Source: Isoetes taiwanensis
Lineage: Eukaryota > Streptophyta > Lycopodiopsida > Isoetales > Isoetaceae
Reading direction: 5' to 3'
Length of the DNA: 64,000 nt
Assembly (NCBI GenBank): GCA_021234155.1
Contig: JAJEKV010000062.1
Span: forward strand, 2,393,305-2,457,304
The position numbers were made by a program, and so were the translations under genes. A model generated the notes under the pieces. The model did no database searches and was not told where the DNA came from. It was given only the letters and a program-made list of their open reading frames with translations. Of the stretch, positions 22,440 through 34,087 are shown piece by piece. Position 1 is the first letter of the stretch, and every line of letters starts with the position of its first letter.

Positions 22440-23800
22440 CCGAATCATGGGGTGTAAGGAAGTTGATCCTCCATGACACGCACTAACAGCCCAATAGTGG
22501 CCATGCGGGATTCATGAAAACATATTTCAAAGTCAAAGCAGCTATTATTGGCCGGGAATGAAGAAGCAAATAGCTCGCTACATCAAGGAATGTCGGCTAT
22601 GCCGCCAGACGAAGGCAGAGCAGCTAATCAATTCGGGGGCATTAGAGCCATTAGCGATTGCCAAATGCTAAGTGGGAGGTAATCGGCATGGATTTCATCA
22701 CAGACTCCCAAGAACGAGAGGCAAGGATGCCTTGATGGTAGTGGTCGACAAGTTGTCAAAGATGGCACATTTTGTGCCTTGCGGGACCACAGATACGCCT
22801 ATGGATACAAGCAAAGCTCTTCACCAAAGAGATCTTCGAGGCTTCATGGCATGCCAAGGGAGATTATCTCCGGCAGAGATCCGAAGTTCATGAGTGCCTT
22901 TTGGCAAGACCTCTTTCGCGACAATTCAGACACTAAGCTATCCATGAGCACGGCGTATCATCCTCGACGGATGGCGGACCTGAGCGGACCAACCAACAGA
23001 TCTTAGAAGACATGCTACGAAACTATGTCCGGAATAAGCAAAGTATGTGGGAAGAATTTATTCACTTGGTGGAGTTTGCATACAATAGCACCCAAGGGGA
23101 ATCGTCCCAAATGTCGCCATTTATGATCAATTATGGCTATCGGTGCCTAACTCCGCACACTTGGCACAACCCGGTGTCAAAAGTAGAAGTTTCGCAGCCA
23201 GATGTTGGCCGATATGCAGCAGCTCGTGGAAGAGGTTCGAGGGGTATCCGCGCTAGCGGCAAGAAGTCGACAAAAGAGCATCGCCGATAAGCATCGAGCG
23301 GTAAGAGAGTTCAAAGTTGGAGATGATGTATGGCTCAAGATAAAGGTGAAGCAGTGGCTTCGGGATTGGCAATTGCAAGAAGCTTGCTCCAAGGTGGGCT
23401 GGACCCTTGAGAATAATCAAGAGAGTAGGTAATCAATCCTACAAGTTGGAATTGCCAAACACACCTAAAGATTCATAAGGTCTTCCACGGAGTTTGTTGA
23501 AGAAGCATACTCCAAACCCGCATTTAAGTCTTGGACACTCCAACGTTGTTGGAAATGATTTGAGAGCAAGCTGGAAATAGTTCGAAATGATTCTTGATAG
23601 AGCTTTTAAGAAGACAAGGAGGTCCGAATTCCTCCGGTGTATTTGGTCAAGTGGAAACACTTACCGGTGGAAGACGCCACGTGGGTACTTAAGAAGGATT
23701 TGTAAAGCAAGTACCCACGGTTTATGGAGCAATGGGACGGCAAGGTCATCTCCGAAGAAATCGGCTCGAGGCATGTCGATTTGGCGTAGGTTAATTCTTG
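22440..23800 (+). pseudogene. Gypsy integrase with C-terminal chromodomain, frameshifted
   Basis: The fragments run from a decayed zinc-binding HHCC region (near 22480-22640), through the catalytic core ([19 protein letters not shown], a [13 protein letters not shown]-type segment and the VEFAYNSTQGESSQMSPF block), to a GPY/F-like part near 23330-23560. A chromodomain follows: HLPVEDATWV-type sequence at about 23660-23690. The chromodomain assigns the element to chromoviruses, which target modified chromatin. Confidence 0.85.
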
Positions 23801-24641
23801 TATAGATTAATCTACGATGCAACCTATGCTTGGTATGGGTCGCATGCGACAGTTGCATGATGATGAGACCACCACACGGTGATCTCTAGGGCGTGGTGTA
23901 ATGTCAATGTAGGCATGACCGCGTTTCCGCTTTGGGCGAAAGTGGAAGGTAGATTAGAAAGTCTACTGTCCCACCGGAAGGAGGCGGCCTCGAGAGAAAA
24001 GAGGTCATTAAGGAATGCATTGATAGGGAAAGCACCTTTAGCCCCATATATGCTTTGATAGGAGGAATCCATCCTTCCCCCCCGAGAAGGATATCCTCCT
24101 GTATTTGGCAACTAGAGGTGTAGGCATGAGTGGCATATAGGCATATAGGCGCTATCTCCACGGCCATTATGGAAGATTCATCCTCTTCCTACGCGGAGAT
24201 TAGCCATGCATTCATGTAGATAGGTGGGTTGGTCACCATATAACCAAAATTTATTAAAAATTAAAAGCGGTACTAACGTAGTGTCGACCGCAGAGCCGAG
24301 AGAGCTCCGGGAGGGCAAGGAGGTCGAAGCTTTGAAGACTTGCAACACAAGTTTTGTTGGAATGTGTTGCAAGGAATGAAGAGTACCTCGGACAATAATT
24401 ATAGATATGAAATGTTGAAATTTTGTCTAACTTAAGATAGTGAATAACTTGTTAATGGTGTTATGAATTGATAAGTATTTCATAATATAATGACGTAATA
24501 ATGTTCTAAAAATAATTACCTTAGAGTAATCGTGATAAATGTATAAAGATTATATTGTAGGCATCACGTTGATTGCAGGTTGCGGGTTGTTAGGAAGATC
24601 CCAAGGTGGGGAGACCCACGATGCCGCGGACGACATCATTT

Positions 24642-24655
24642 CAAGGTGGGGAGAA
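24642..24655 (+). other. Polypurine tract
   Basis: AAGGTGGGGAGAA lies directly before the 3' LTR. It is the usual primer for plus-strand DNA synthesis. A second AAGGTGGGGAGA copy lies about 40 bp upstream (24603-24614). Confidence 0.85.
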
Positions 24656-26218
24656 TGTGACGTTTCCAAAGACAAGATAACGCTCCGGGGCGTACATTGT
24701 ATGCTTGCCATCGCCACGGCGTACCGCCACCCGATTGACGTAATGCGTAGCGGATAGCGGTAAGTAGCCCTAGGGGCAACTTACTAGGAGTGTTCATATA
24801 TTATTAATGTGCACATGTGCACATTAATGAGGGCACACCTTTCCATGTTGGCATATTTTGCCACCTAGCCACTAAAGGCAAGTGGGGCCTTTCCAATTAT
24901 CCCACATGCCAAATTGGGTAATTGGAAACCCTAGCCTAAACCCCATGTCTATTTAGGGTAGGAAAACCCTAGCTTGCTAGTTTTTCGTCCTTAGGGTTTT
25001 AGAGCTCAGTTTTGGCTGCCCCTGAGAGCCAAACCGCCTCCGAGCATCGCCTGGCGAATTGCGCCATCGGTTTCCCTGAATTCGATCATTTCAGTGGGAT
25101 GGTTGAACTTCAGTCGGGAGGAGCCACTCAAGGATCAGTATTTGGTCAATTTAATAGCTTAAACCGTCTTCTAGTCATAGAATCAGTAGGTTTAGACTAT
25201 TAAATTGCCCATAGTAGCTATCTAGATCTTAGATCTCGGACACTAACTAAAGAACCTAACTCTATGATTAGATCTAGTTCTTTAGCTCTTCTGTGATATA
25301 TTTGGATGATGTATTTCTGTGAACTCCTTGTATTGGGAAGGGGTAGAGGCCCCAAAGCTTGTAGTTGATGCTCCTAGAGTAGCCTCCCTAGCACACCTGT
25401 AGATTCTGCTGTGTACAAAGATTTTGGGGGTTGTGGGTGAAGGGCCGACCGGCTAAAAAAAGGAGGTTCATGTCCGACTCTTGAGCGATCCCCCGGTGTG
25501 TAAAGCCCACGGGGGATCATTGTGACTAGGTCTAATGGCTTACCACCGAGTGCGGGTAAGGCATGGGCCCGACACCCGTGAAGTGGTGTACACTTTCCGA
25601 TTGGGTTCAGTCCGAATACACGAGGCGGTGGCCCTCTAGTCACCTTGAGTTAGCATGCAGATCTCCGGAGGGAGTGATCCCTACCTGCCCCATCGGAACT
25701 GGGAGGATGAGACCCAGGAATAGCCCCTTCGGCTATGCATCCGGCTGGAACTCTGATCCAGTCCCAACACTTTTCACCTACTGCAAAGTGTGCACGGGAG
25801 GGGCGGATGGAGTGGACAACCCTATGCCATGTTCTTATGCCGCCCAAATCCATTGCCATGAATTACATGCAAGAACGAACTCACGGAGACCCAAGCCGCC
25901 ACCACCCGTTGAGTCCGAGCCTTGGGTAGGATCCCTATGTGATGTGCCGATCTTTGTCTATGCAGATATGAGGGACCATCCGCCGAGATGGTCACGGGAT
26001 GTTGATGTATGTGCTACTCTTGACATGTATGTTTACGCTTCGCAGCCTAGGTAGGCCCCGAGGGAGACGGGGTAGAATGACACCTTCACTCTCCCCACTG
26101 AGACTCGTTACGGGTGCAGTGATATGTGGAGGGCCCTGTATCAGCATGGAGCTGGTGTGGGGGAAGAACTCCTGTTTGTATACGGTGAGTGCACCGTATA
26201 CGAGTAGGGGACGTCACA
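24656..26218 (+). repeat. 3' LTR of the 13.1 kb gypsy element
   Basis: TGTGACG...CACA, 1563 bp, is matched over its whole length by the 5' LTR. The first ~110 bp is the most diverged part. The rest is close, with many 1-3 base indels. Confidence 0.92.
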
Positions 26219-26223
26219 TTATC
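26219..26223. other. Target-site duplication, right (TTATC)
   Basis: It directly follows the 3' LTR and is identical to 13099-13103. Confidence 0.9.
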
Positions 26224-26935
26224 CTCAACTTGTGATAGAGTTGTGATCAACATGGAAGGATGCTTGTCTGAATGCACTTCTGATAAAGCCTTGGATCGAC
26301 TTTAAACTAAGGTAATTCGTCAAGCACAGAACACGACTCATCTTAATGTTTGTCGAGGCGAAGAACAAGAAGGCGGGAAAAGAATAATGGTCGAAGGCCG
26401 CAGATTGATAAAAGCAAAGCAACATGCTATAGATGCCAAAAGGTTGAGAATACCGAGCTCCTCATCCTGTACCAACGCCTTCAAAGGAACACACAGCTAT
26501 TGCAGATGAAGATGGAGAAATAATGGAGGAAGAACATAACTGCATTGCTATTGATGAAGATCCTGAAGGTGATGTTCTTGATGAATTCTTGTTTGTTGCC
26601 TTAGAAACTGTAGAAGACAGTGATGATTCCAAATGGTACATGGATTCAGGCGCCACAAGCCACATGATGTTCAAAAGAAAGATTTTCTTCAATTATCAAG
26701 TGCTTGCACGACCCAAGGTGATAAGGATGGGAGATCATCACACATAGATCATCACACACAAAAGGCCATTGGAACTGGTATGGTGAAAATTAGTTTTGAA
26801 AAGTCTATGAATGTTCTCCAAAATGTCTTGCATGTTCCTCACTTGCAGAAAAATCTATTGTCTGTTAGTAGGCTAACAGTGCAGGTCATGAAATTAAGTT
26901 TTCTATATCAAATTGTGAAGTTTTGAGTAACAATG
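26224..26935 (+). pseudogene. Copia gag end and aspartic protease
   Basis: A decayed zinc knuckle (CYRCQKVEN) is at about 26433. An acidic linker leads to the protease signature WYMDSGATSHM near 26632-26664. Then LQNVLHVPHLQKNLLSVSRLT (26818-26880) matches the copia protease C-terminal part. Frames shift at about 26745 and 26925. Confidence 0.85.
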
Positions 26936-27665
26936 GACAACCCTTACTTTGAGCCACCAAGAAAAGCAATTTGTATGATACTTGGAGTGCCTAAGACAAT
27001 TGAGCAAGTTTATTATGCAGGGGAAGCTCCTTATGAGCAAACCTTATGGCATTATAGGCCCGGAGATATAGACCCATTCAAAGTGGAGTTTTTGATTAAA
27101 CAAGGTCTTGTTAAGACTAACAAGTTATTCAATATATCGTACAATGTTTGTCTTCAGCACAAGATTACCAGGCTAAGATTTCCAGCCTCAAATTCTCATT
27201 CAATCAAATGACTTGCACTGTTACACACAGACCTTTGTGGTCTAATTACTCCACCTATATCTGCAGGCTCAAGGTATTTTCTTATGTTCTTAGACGATTT
27301 TTCTCGAAAAATATTTGTCTATCTGCTCAAAATTAAAAGCCATTGATTTGAATACTTCTGTGCTTTTAAACAATTGATTGAAAAAGGGACTGATGATCAA
27401 ATATTATGCTTGAGGTCTGATAATGGTTTTAAGGATTTTTGCACCATGCATGGGATTGAACATCAAGTAACTGTACCATACAATAGTTAGCAAAATGGCA
27501 GAGCAGAGCGGGTAAATAAGACTTTCATCGAAATGGCAAGAACACTATTAATTGGCATGAAGGCACCAGTTTGCTATTGGGGAGAATCAATAGCAACTGC
27601 AGCTTACCTTGAAATGCCAAACTTGATTTTGAAGTGTCTGAAGAAGTGCAGTAAGGTAAATCTTC
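26936..27665 (+). pseudogene. Copia integrase region
   Basis: The order is a GAG-pre-integrase block (LWHYRPGDIDPF..., near 27046), then HTDLCGLITPP and FLMFLDDFSRKIFVYLLKIKSH (27220-27340), RSDNGF (about 27418) and NGRAERVNKTFIEMARTLL (27490-27550). Two in-frame stops (near 27337 and 27487) and frame changes make it non-functional. Confidence 0.88.
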
Positions 27666-27669
27666 TAGC

Positions 27670-28815
27670 TTGAAACACCTGAAAGTATTTGATCGCAAGG
27701 CTATTGTGAGGTTGAATCCTTCAAATTCCAAATTAGGCAACCAAGCAAAACAATACATGCTTATTGGAAATGCAAAGCACAATAATATTACAGAAGATGA
27801 GACAGATCATTTGGAAGCAGTCAGACCAATAAGGGTCAGAAAACCTCCAACTTGGTTACATGATTATATCTTTTCTGCAACAGATCATGCCATAGAACCT
27901 CAGACTTACATTGAGGCCATTAACAAGAAGAAAATACAATGGATTGCAGCCATGGGAGTTGAACTTGCCTCCATTCGAAAAGTTGAAACTTGAACCTTAA
28001 TTGAGAGCAGTTAATAGAGAGTTACAAGTTCCATGTGGGTTTTTAAGATTAAATATAATAGTAATGGAAGTATTGACAGGTTCAAGATAAGGCTGGTAGC
28101 CAAGGATTCTCAAGTGCATGGAGTCGATTATGTTATGCCATTTGTTCCTGTTGTAAAGATGGCATCTGTAAGAACAAATTTGGCTTTTGGATGTCAACAG
28201 AACAATTATATACATCAAATGGATGTGACAAATGGCTTTTTACATGGTGAACTTGAAGAAAAGTTGTATTTGGAAGCCTGAAAGTTTTACATAGGGATCT
28301 AATCTTGTTTGCAGATTACATAAGGCACTGTATGGCCTCAGACAGGCATCAAGAATTTGGTATTCAAGGCTAAATTAGGTACTTGTGATGCTTGATTTCC
28401 AAGTGAGTGCTAATGATCCATATTTTCATTTAATACTTTCCTCCAATAATTGTGCTTTGTTGCGTTATCCAATGATTGTGCTTTGTTATGTTATACTAGC
28501 AGCTAAGAAGAACCTACATGGCTAAAGCAAGAGCTGCATAGTCATTTCAGAATGAAAGACTTAGGTATGATTTATCACTTCCCTGGAATTCAAATTGCTT
28601 ATGACTGGGAGAAGGGAAAAATGTTCATGCATCAAGAGAAGTACATGACAGATCTATTGGATCGGCTAGACATGCTGAATTGCAACACAACTAATACAAC
28701 ACTTGAATTTGGAGTTGACTCAGATGACGAGCCATGTTCCCAAAACTTATTCTATATCCATGAGCAATATAGAAATATTCTGGGGACCTTGAACTTTTGC
28801 AGCAATAGCTACTAG
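27670..28815 (+). pseudogene. Copia reverse transcriptase, decayed
   Basis: MWVFKIKYNSNGSIDRFKIRLVAK, QMDVTNGFLHGELEEKLYLE and HKALYGLRQASRIWY mark the copia fingers and palm. The expected YVDD region (28440-28500) has eroded beyond recognition. A final segment with MHQEKYMTDLLDRLDML is at about 28626-28676. Stops and frame changes occur throughout. Confidence 0.88.
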
Positions 28816-29432
28816 ACTTGATTTGTCATTGGTTTTGTCTAAGCTCGGCTAGTTTGCAAACAATCCTAGGCATAGTCATTGTTCTTCACTTAAGAGGTGT
28901 TTGAGATATCCTTCAGGGATGCTGAACCTTGGGATTATGTTTGATGCAAATGCAAGCAAAGAAATTACATGTTATACAGATTCAGACTAGGGTGGGGACG
29001 AGGATAGAAGTCTATATCTGGGTATGTGTTTACCTTGTAGGAGGAATAGTGATTTAGATAGTTCCAAGGAGAAATGCATTGCACAATCCACTACAGAAGC
29101 ATAATTTTATTCTATTGCACATGGATGCAATGAGGCAATCTGGTTATAGAAGTTGGCAGTTCAATTACATATTCATGCACATACATGGATGACACTTATG
29201 GTTGACAATCATGGAGCAACGAAACTCCCGTATGATCGTTGAGCATAAAAGAATGAAGCATATTGATATTAAGTATCATTATATCAGGGATGGTTTAGGA
29301 ATAGGAGCCTTGAAGCCGATCTATTGCCCTACATCAGAGATGACTGTTGAAGCAATAAGGCATTAGGAAATATCAAGTTTCAGAAGTTCATTGACTTGGT
29401 TAGTTGAAAAGGTGCAAACACTTAAGTGGGAA
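28816..29432 (+). pseudogene. Copia RNase H remnant and 3' end
   Basis: Pieces of the RNase H domain can be read across frames: ITCYTDSD near 28966, SLYLGMCL-like, and VEHKRMKHIDIKYHYIRD near 29240-29290, which is typical of the copia C-terminus. A purine-rich 'aagtgggaa' precedes the LTR at 29433. Confidence 0.75.
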
Positions 29433-29701
29433 TGTTAAAATATTTAAGTATTTGGTTAGTATTTTTTATTTGTGTTCAAGCTTGATTTATGGATTGCGTT
29501 TCAGAAATTATGGTATCTTAATTGAGAGCCAGTTTTGACATGAATTACTCCATGGTTTGGATTAATTTATCGGGAATCATGTATTTAAAGTGATAAAGAT
29601 CTTGAATAAAGCATTGAGTTCTGCCATATTATCTCCCATTGTCTTGTTTACTGTTCATGAAATATCTGTATTTCTAGTTCAATTGAGCCTACAAATTCAC
29701 A
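29433..29701 (+). repeat. 3' LTR of the copia element
   Basis: It begins TGTTAAAATATTTAAG and probably ends at ...ATTCACA (29701), about 269 bp. The first 150 bp match 12398-12547. No convincing target duplication is visible at the far ends. Confidence 0.75.
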
Positions 29702-30189
29702 GTTTCATTTAAGCTATTAGAATTCATTTTTTAATTGCAAAAATCATTTAAGCCGTTGAAATGATTCTTAAATTCAAAATCTGAAGGTGGATTGCAGTGC
29801 TTGCGATAATTTTATTATATAATAAACAGTAATACTGTTCAATAGTGATTGAATGTAGAATGAAATGTTTCTATGTTAAGGTTCAAAAGTGATTGGATGT
29901 AGAATGAAATGTTTCTATATTAAGGTGGATAATTTGATGCATACAAAAGTAGTATTGCAATCTCAGTTGTTTTTTGCAGGTGAAGCACAAACCGTAGGAA
30001 AAAAATGATCAAAATCTTGGTTGATGTTATGTGTTCCACTTGCTCATGCAAACACAGAATCAAAATATGCACGTTGCCAATTCTGAAATGACCTATAGAA
30101 TGTCTGTAAAAGAGAATAAAATATCCTTTGAATTGAGCATCAACTTCATTACTACGACAAGGTCAGTAAAGAATATTTTATCTCTATTT
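29702..30189. other. Intergenic, with a 44-bp tandem duplication
   Basis: 'gtgattgaatgtagaatgaa' at 29845 recurs at 29889 with one or two changes. The 44-bp unit includes 'atgtttctat.ttaaggt'. Nothing else is recognised. Confidence 0.5.
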
Positions 30190-30221
30190 CATTAGCGTCG
30201 GAGGTTGGAAGGATAGGGGCG

Positions 30222-30950
30222 TTGGTGCAACTTGATTGTGGAGTGAATGCCTGCTTCATGGATAATATGTTCGCTACTAAACACGCCATCCCTATAAGTA
30301 GGGTCGAGTATTCCACCTTCGTTGACGTGATTGATGGGTGTGAGATCTCGTCAGACGCAATCACTGAATCTACTGCACCTCTTCGAGTTTTGTTCGAGGA
30401 AGCTTCTTGTAGTGTTTCCTTCAATCTCATCGCTAGTCCACATCCGCCAGTAGTCTTGGGTCTGTCCTGGCTCGAGCTACACAATCCACATATTGATTGG
30501 CATATTAGATCTTTTCAGTTTGCTGGTGCTAGCTCTAGTTCCAGTCCATCTGCAGTTCAGGCCTCTACAGCAACATCTACTTCAGTCCGTGCAGTATCAT
30601 GGACTCCTGATTCCATCCTTGTTGTACATGTTTTCGCTCCATGTCCTGATTCGACTCTTGTTTCTGCTCCAGTTCTTGTCTCAGACTCTGATCATGGTCT
30701 AGATGATATCCCAGCTCCAGTTCTTGCTCTAATTCTTGCCCTAATTCCTGTTCCATTTGCTCCTGCTCCTGCTCTTGCTCCTGTTTCATGCCCTCAGCTC
30801 CGTATCTCAAAGATCTCTCTTTACAAGTTTATCAAATCTGGTACGCAAGATCCCTGTTCAGCATTTGCAATCCAAGTTCATCTTTCGACTAGCTCTGCTT
30901 CAGTAATGTCTGTTCATGTCCTTCTTGATAAATGCACGATACTTCATTAA
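30222..30950 (+). pseudogene. Gypsy protease-like domain with low-complexity extension
   Basis: LDCGVNACFMDNMFA replaces the usual D(S/T)G catalytic context; the Asp-Ser/Thr-Gly triad reads DCG. HPPVVLGLSWLELHNPHIDW matches the C-terminal block of a gypsy protease. The last ~120 residues are Ser, Ala, Pro and Val repeats from a degenerate CTCCTG/CTCTTG-type DNA repeat (30540-30800). Confidence 0.65.
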
Positions 30951-30969
30951 AATCGATACTTCATTAAAA

Positions 30970-31720
30970 TCGAGGTGCCTATAATCTTATCTGGATCAGG
31001 GAAGGTGATGAATGGAAGGCAACCTTCCGAACTGGGTATGGTCATTTCGAATATACCCTCATGCCTTTTGGCCTTACCAATGCTCCAGCGGCCTTTTAGC
31101 ATATGGCTAATGATGTTTTTCGAGAGTTTTTAGATCTCTTTGTTATCATCTATCTAGATGATATTCTAGTTTATTCGAAGACTTTGGAGGAGCATGAAGA
31201 ACATGTCTGGAAGGTCCTTCGGAAGCCACGGGAACATAGACATTATGCCAAGCTGGAGAAGTGTCAGTTCGAGCAGGATAATGTCGAGTTTCTAGGCTAT
31301 CGCATCATATCTCAGGGTGTTTTCATCGATCTAGAGAAGGTCAACACAGTTCTTGATTGCAAAACATCTTTTGCAGTTAAAGATGTATAATGCTTCTTGG
31401 GGTTTGCAAATTTTTATCGTCACTTCATCAAGGACTATTCGGAGATCATCTTGCCTTTGACACGTCTCACCAAGAAGGATGTTCCTTTTGAGTGGACAAT
31501 TCAAGCAGAATCAACATTCATCACTTTGAAGCATGCCTTTACAGCCGCATCTGTTCTTGCACACCCGGATCCTTCGCATCCTTATATTCCCAAAGCTGAT
31601 GCATCAGATTTTGCTCTTGGAAGTATTTTGTCGCAAGAGGAGGATGATCATGAGCTGCACCTGATCGGCTTTCATTATCAAAAGTTCCAGGCTGCTGAGA
31701 TCAACTATCATATACGATAA
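30970..31720 (+). pseudogene. Gypsy reverse transcriptase (palm) and RNase H start
   Basis: [20 protein letters not shown], then a stop, then [19 protein letters not shown] (catalytic YLDD near 31155), FLGYRIISQGV, a stop at about 31388, FLGFANFYRHFIKDYS and ADASDFALGSILSQ. The wording FANFYRHFIKDYS..LPLTRLTKKDVPFEW differs from the GLAGYYRKFVKNF wording of the other two elements. Confidence 0.88.
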
Positions 31721-32059
31721 AGAACTTTTTATGATTTTTGACTCTTTTCAGGAGTGGCGATGATTTCTTGAAGGTTAGTGACTGTGTATACAGACCATCA
31801 CAACCTGGAATATTTTCAGTCTGCTCGAGTTCTTAATCGTCGTCAGGCTCGATGGCATATATAGGTGCTATCCCACTTTGATTTCATCATCAACAATCAC
31901 AGGTTATTCTAGGACCTGATCTTCCAGCTTATGGACATCACTTTGTTCGAGAGGCCTCACGATACATCCTTGTTGGAGTCTGTTCGAGCATCTCTTCTTT
32001 CTGATCCATTGGCATAGGCTATAATCTCACACCTTGGCTCTGCATAATTTTCTCAGCAA

Positions 32060-32690
32060 ATGCGATCGGACTATGATCATTTTGAGGTTCGAGATGGACT
32101 CCTATTTTATGATGGGCTTTTGTATGTGCCATATGGTACTTTTAGGCTTCGGGTTCCTCAGGCTTGCCATAATTCACCTATGCCTGAACACTTTGGAGTA
32201 ACCAAGCCTCTTGAACTTATTAGTCGAGAGTATTGGTGGCCTGGGCTTCGTCGCTCTGTCGAAGCTTTTATTCGATCATGTGACACCTGTTGCCGAGCTA
32301 AGGTTCCGAAACGTCTTCCTCATGGCCTTCTTCAGCCATTGCCTATTCCAGATGGTCCTTGGAAGAGTATTTCTATAGACTTTATTCTGGAGCTGCCATT
32401 CTATCAGGGTTATAATGCCACCATAGTTGTTGTTGATCGTTTCTTTAGGATGGCTCATTTTATTCCCTATAACGTCATCATTAGCAGTGAGGGAACATCT
32501 GGTCTTCTTCTTCGTGAAGTAGTCAGACTTCATGGATTTCCAGATACTATTGTTAGTGATCGTCCTCAGTTCGTCGCAGGTTTTTGGAAGCGGCTTTTGG
32601 AGTTATTGCACATCGACCGCTCACTGACATCCGGTAATCATCAGAAAGTAATGGGCAAGTGGAGTGCACTAACACCAACCCTTTAGCAAG
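32060..32690 (+). pseudogene. Gypsy integrase fragment
   Basis: The zinc-binding part (H..H then SCDTCCRAKVPK) and core (FILELPFYQGYNATIVVVDR, HGFPDTIVSDRPQFVAGFW) are present and in frame. The conserved SGYHPQTDGQ block is eroded to SGNHQKVMGK near 32640. Upstream RNase H C-terminal remnants (31760-32000) contain [10 protein letters not shown]. Confidence 0.88.
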
Positions 32691-32699
32691 GGATCAATG

Positions 32700-34087
32700 A
32701 GGAAGAATGGATGGGTCATTTGTCCCTCCCTCGGCACCGTCCTAGCTGCGGAAGCATGAATAAACGTAAGCACATGACATCAAATACAAATAGAGTCACC
32801 TCGAAGGGTGACTGCACCACAGCATACATGTATAAGCACATCAACAATAACATCATCACATGGGAAATCCCACCCAAGGCTCAGACTCCAGAATATGGAC
32901 TGATGGCTTGGGTCTCCAGAAGTCATTACAGACAGAATTCATAAGAGTGGATTGGGCCAGCATAGGAACATGGCTGTTGGGTAGCCCAGTGTACACTTTG
33001 CAGAGTAGGTTGAAGAGTCTAGGGACTGGACCGTAGCGTGCCGGGTGCATAGCCAAAGGGGCTACTACTGGGTTTCATCGTCCCAGCCCCGATGAGGCAG
33101 GAAGAGGATCATCCCCCTCCAGAGGCATGCATGCCCGTCGCAGGCAGCTAGAGGGCTAATGCCAGTATTCAACTTGAACCTCATTGAAGGTGACGTATCA
33201 CCCAAGAGGTGTCGAGCTCATGCCCTGCCCACAGGTAGTGGCAAACCATTAAGCCTAGCCCACTAAAATCCCTGATAGACTTTACACACCAGAGGGATCA
33301 GTCAGTGATGGGACAAGTTGTTCTTATTCCACCGATCTAGCCCCGCCACTCACAACCAGGCGGGCTCTTGTACATGGGCTGCATTAATTTGGAATTAATG
33401 AGGTTATCTGGAATTATCTGCTACTGAAGGTTTCAGGGCCTCTACTCCTCTTCCCACATACACAGAAGAGCATAGAATGGAACATCATCATCATAAAAGA
33501 ACTGAGATACTAAATAATATCTAATCTATCTACCTAAACATACATGGTTAGGTTCATTCATTAAGGCTGGTGATCTTAGGATCTATAAGGCTGCTAAAAC
33601 TGATACCATACTATCCTAACTCATTGCCAGGCTGAAAGTCGGCTTTGCACAACGGAATCACATGTTACCTTATCCTTGGCTTGCTCCTGCTCCTCGAATC
33701 GCATCTATGCCTTCGTTGGACTGAAGACAGCTGCTCCTGAGAGATCTGTTAAGTGCGGCTTGGCGGCGCCTGGCAATGCAAACTAGCACTTTGGCTTGGC
33801 CGGAATGGTTCAAGGAAGATAAAATGCGAAAAGGGAAAAGGTTTAGGGTTTCTTCTTTTGTTCCTTTTACATGACCGTTTTAGGTTTAGGTTAGAAGGGA
33901 CTAATGGCGCTTTGCCATTTGACAAAGGGGTTTAAATTGCATATGTTTAATATACACGTGCAACATATGAGGTTGTCCCTTAGGAGCAACTCTTCACGGC
34001 TCTCAAGTACTTATCAAGGTGACATGTACGCGTGATGTGGCGGTATAATATATGCATTCGGACCGTATATTATGCTGGAACGTCACA
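32700..34087 (-). repeat. 3' LTR of the inverted gypsy relative
   Basis: On minus it starts TGTGACGTTCCAGC at 34087. It aligns with the 13.1 kb element's LTR through 'ccctttggctatgc', 'ctacggtccagtccc' and 'ccttgggtgggat'-like blocks. The far boundary is uncertain (32690-32760) because both the LTR and the neighbouring integrase fragment are eroded there. Confidence 0.8.

Larger units (their letters stand above)
13104..26218 (+). mobile_element. Ty3/gypsy chromovirus, 13.1 kb, LTRs and target duplication present, coding decayed
   Basis: Both LTRs (~1.56 kb), a primer-binding site, a polypurine tract and TTATC duplications define the full element. The order gag, protease, reverse transcriptase, RNase H, integrase, chromodomain is that of chromoviruses. 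The coding sequence is broken by many 1-2 base losses and a few stops, so it is non-functional as written. The ~4.3 kb between the primer site and capsid is much longer than usual and has two similar leader modules. It inserted into DNA already holding the copia and solo-LTR pieces. A relative sits inverted at 32.7-38.5 kb. Confidence 0.93.
30190..32690 (+). mobile_element. Second Ty3/gypsy fragment, internally deleted, no LTRs
   Basis: Protease-like, reverse transcriptase, RNase H and integrase pieces occur in order, with in-frame stops and a deletion that removes the N-terminal part of reverse transcriptase near 30950. Neither LTR is present. The right end is cut where the inverted gypsy LTR begins (about 32690-32760). 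Its sequence is clearly different from the 13.1 kb family. Confidence 0.88.
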
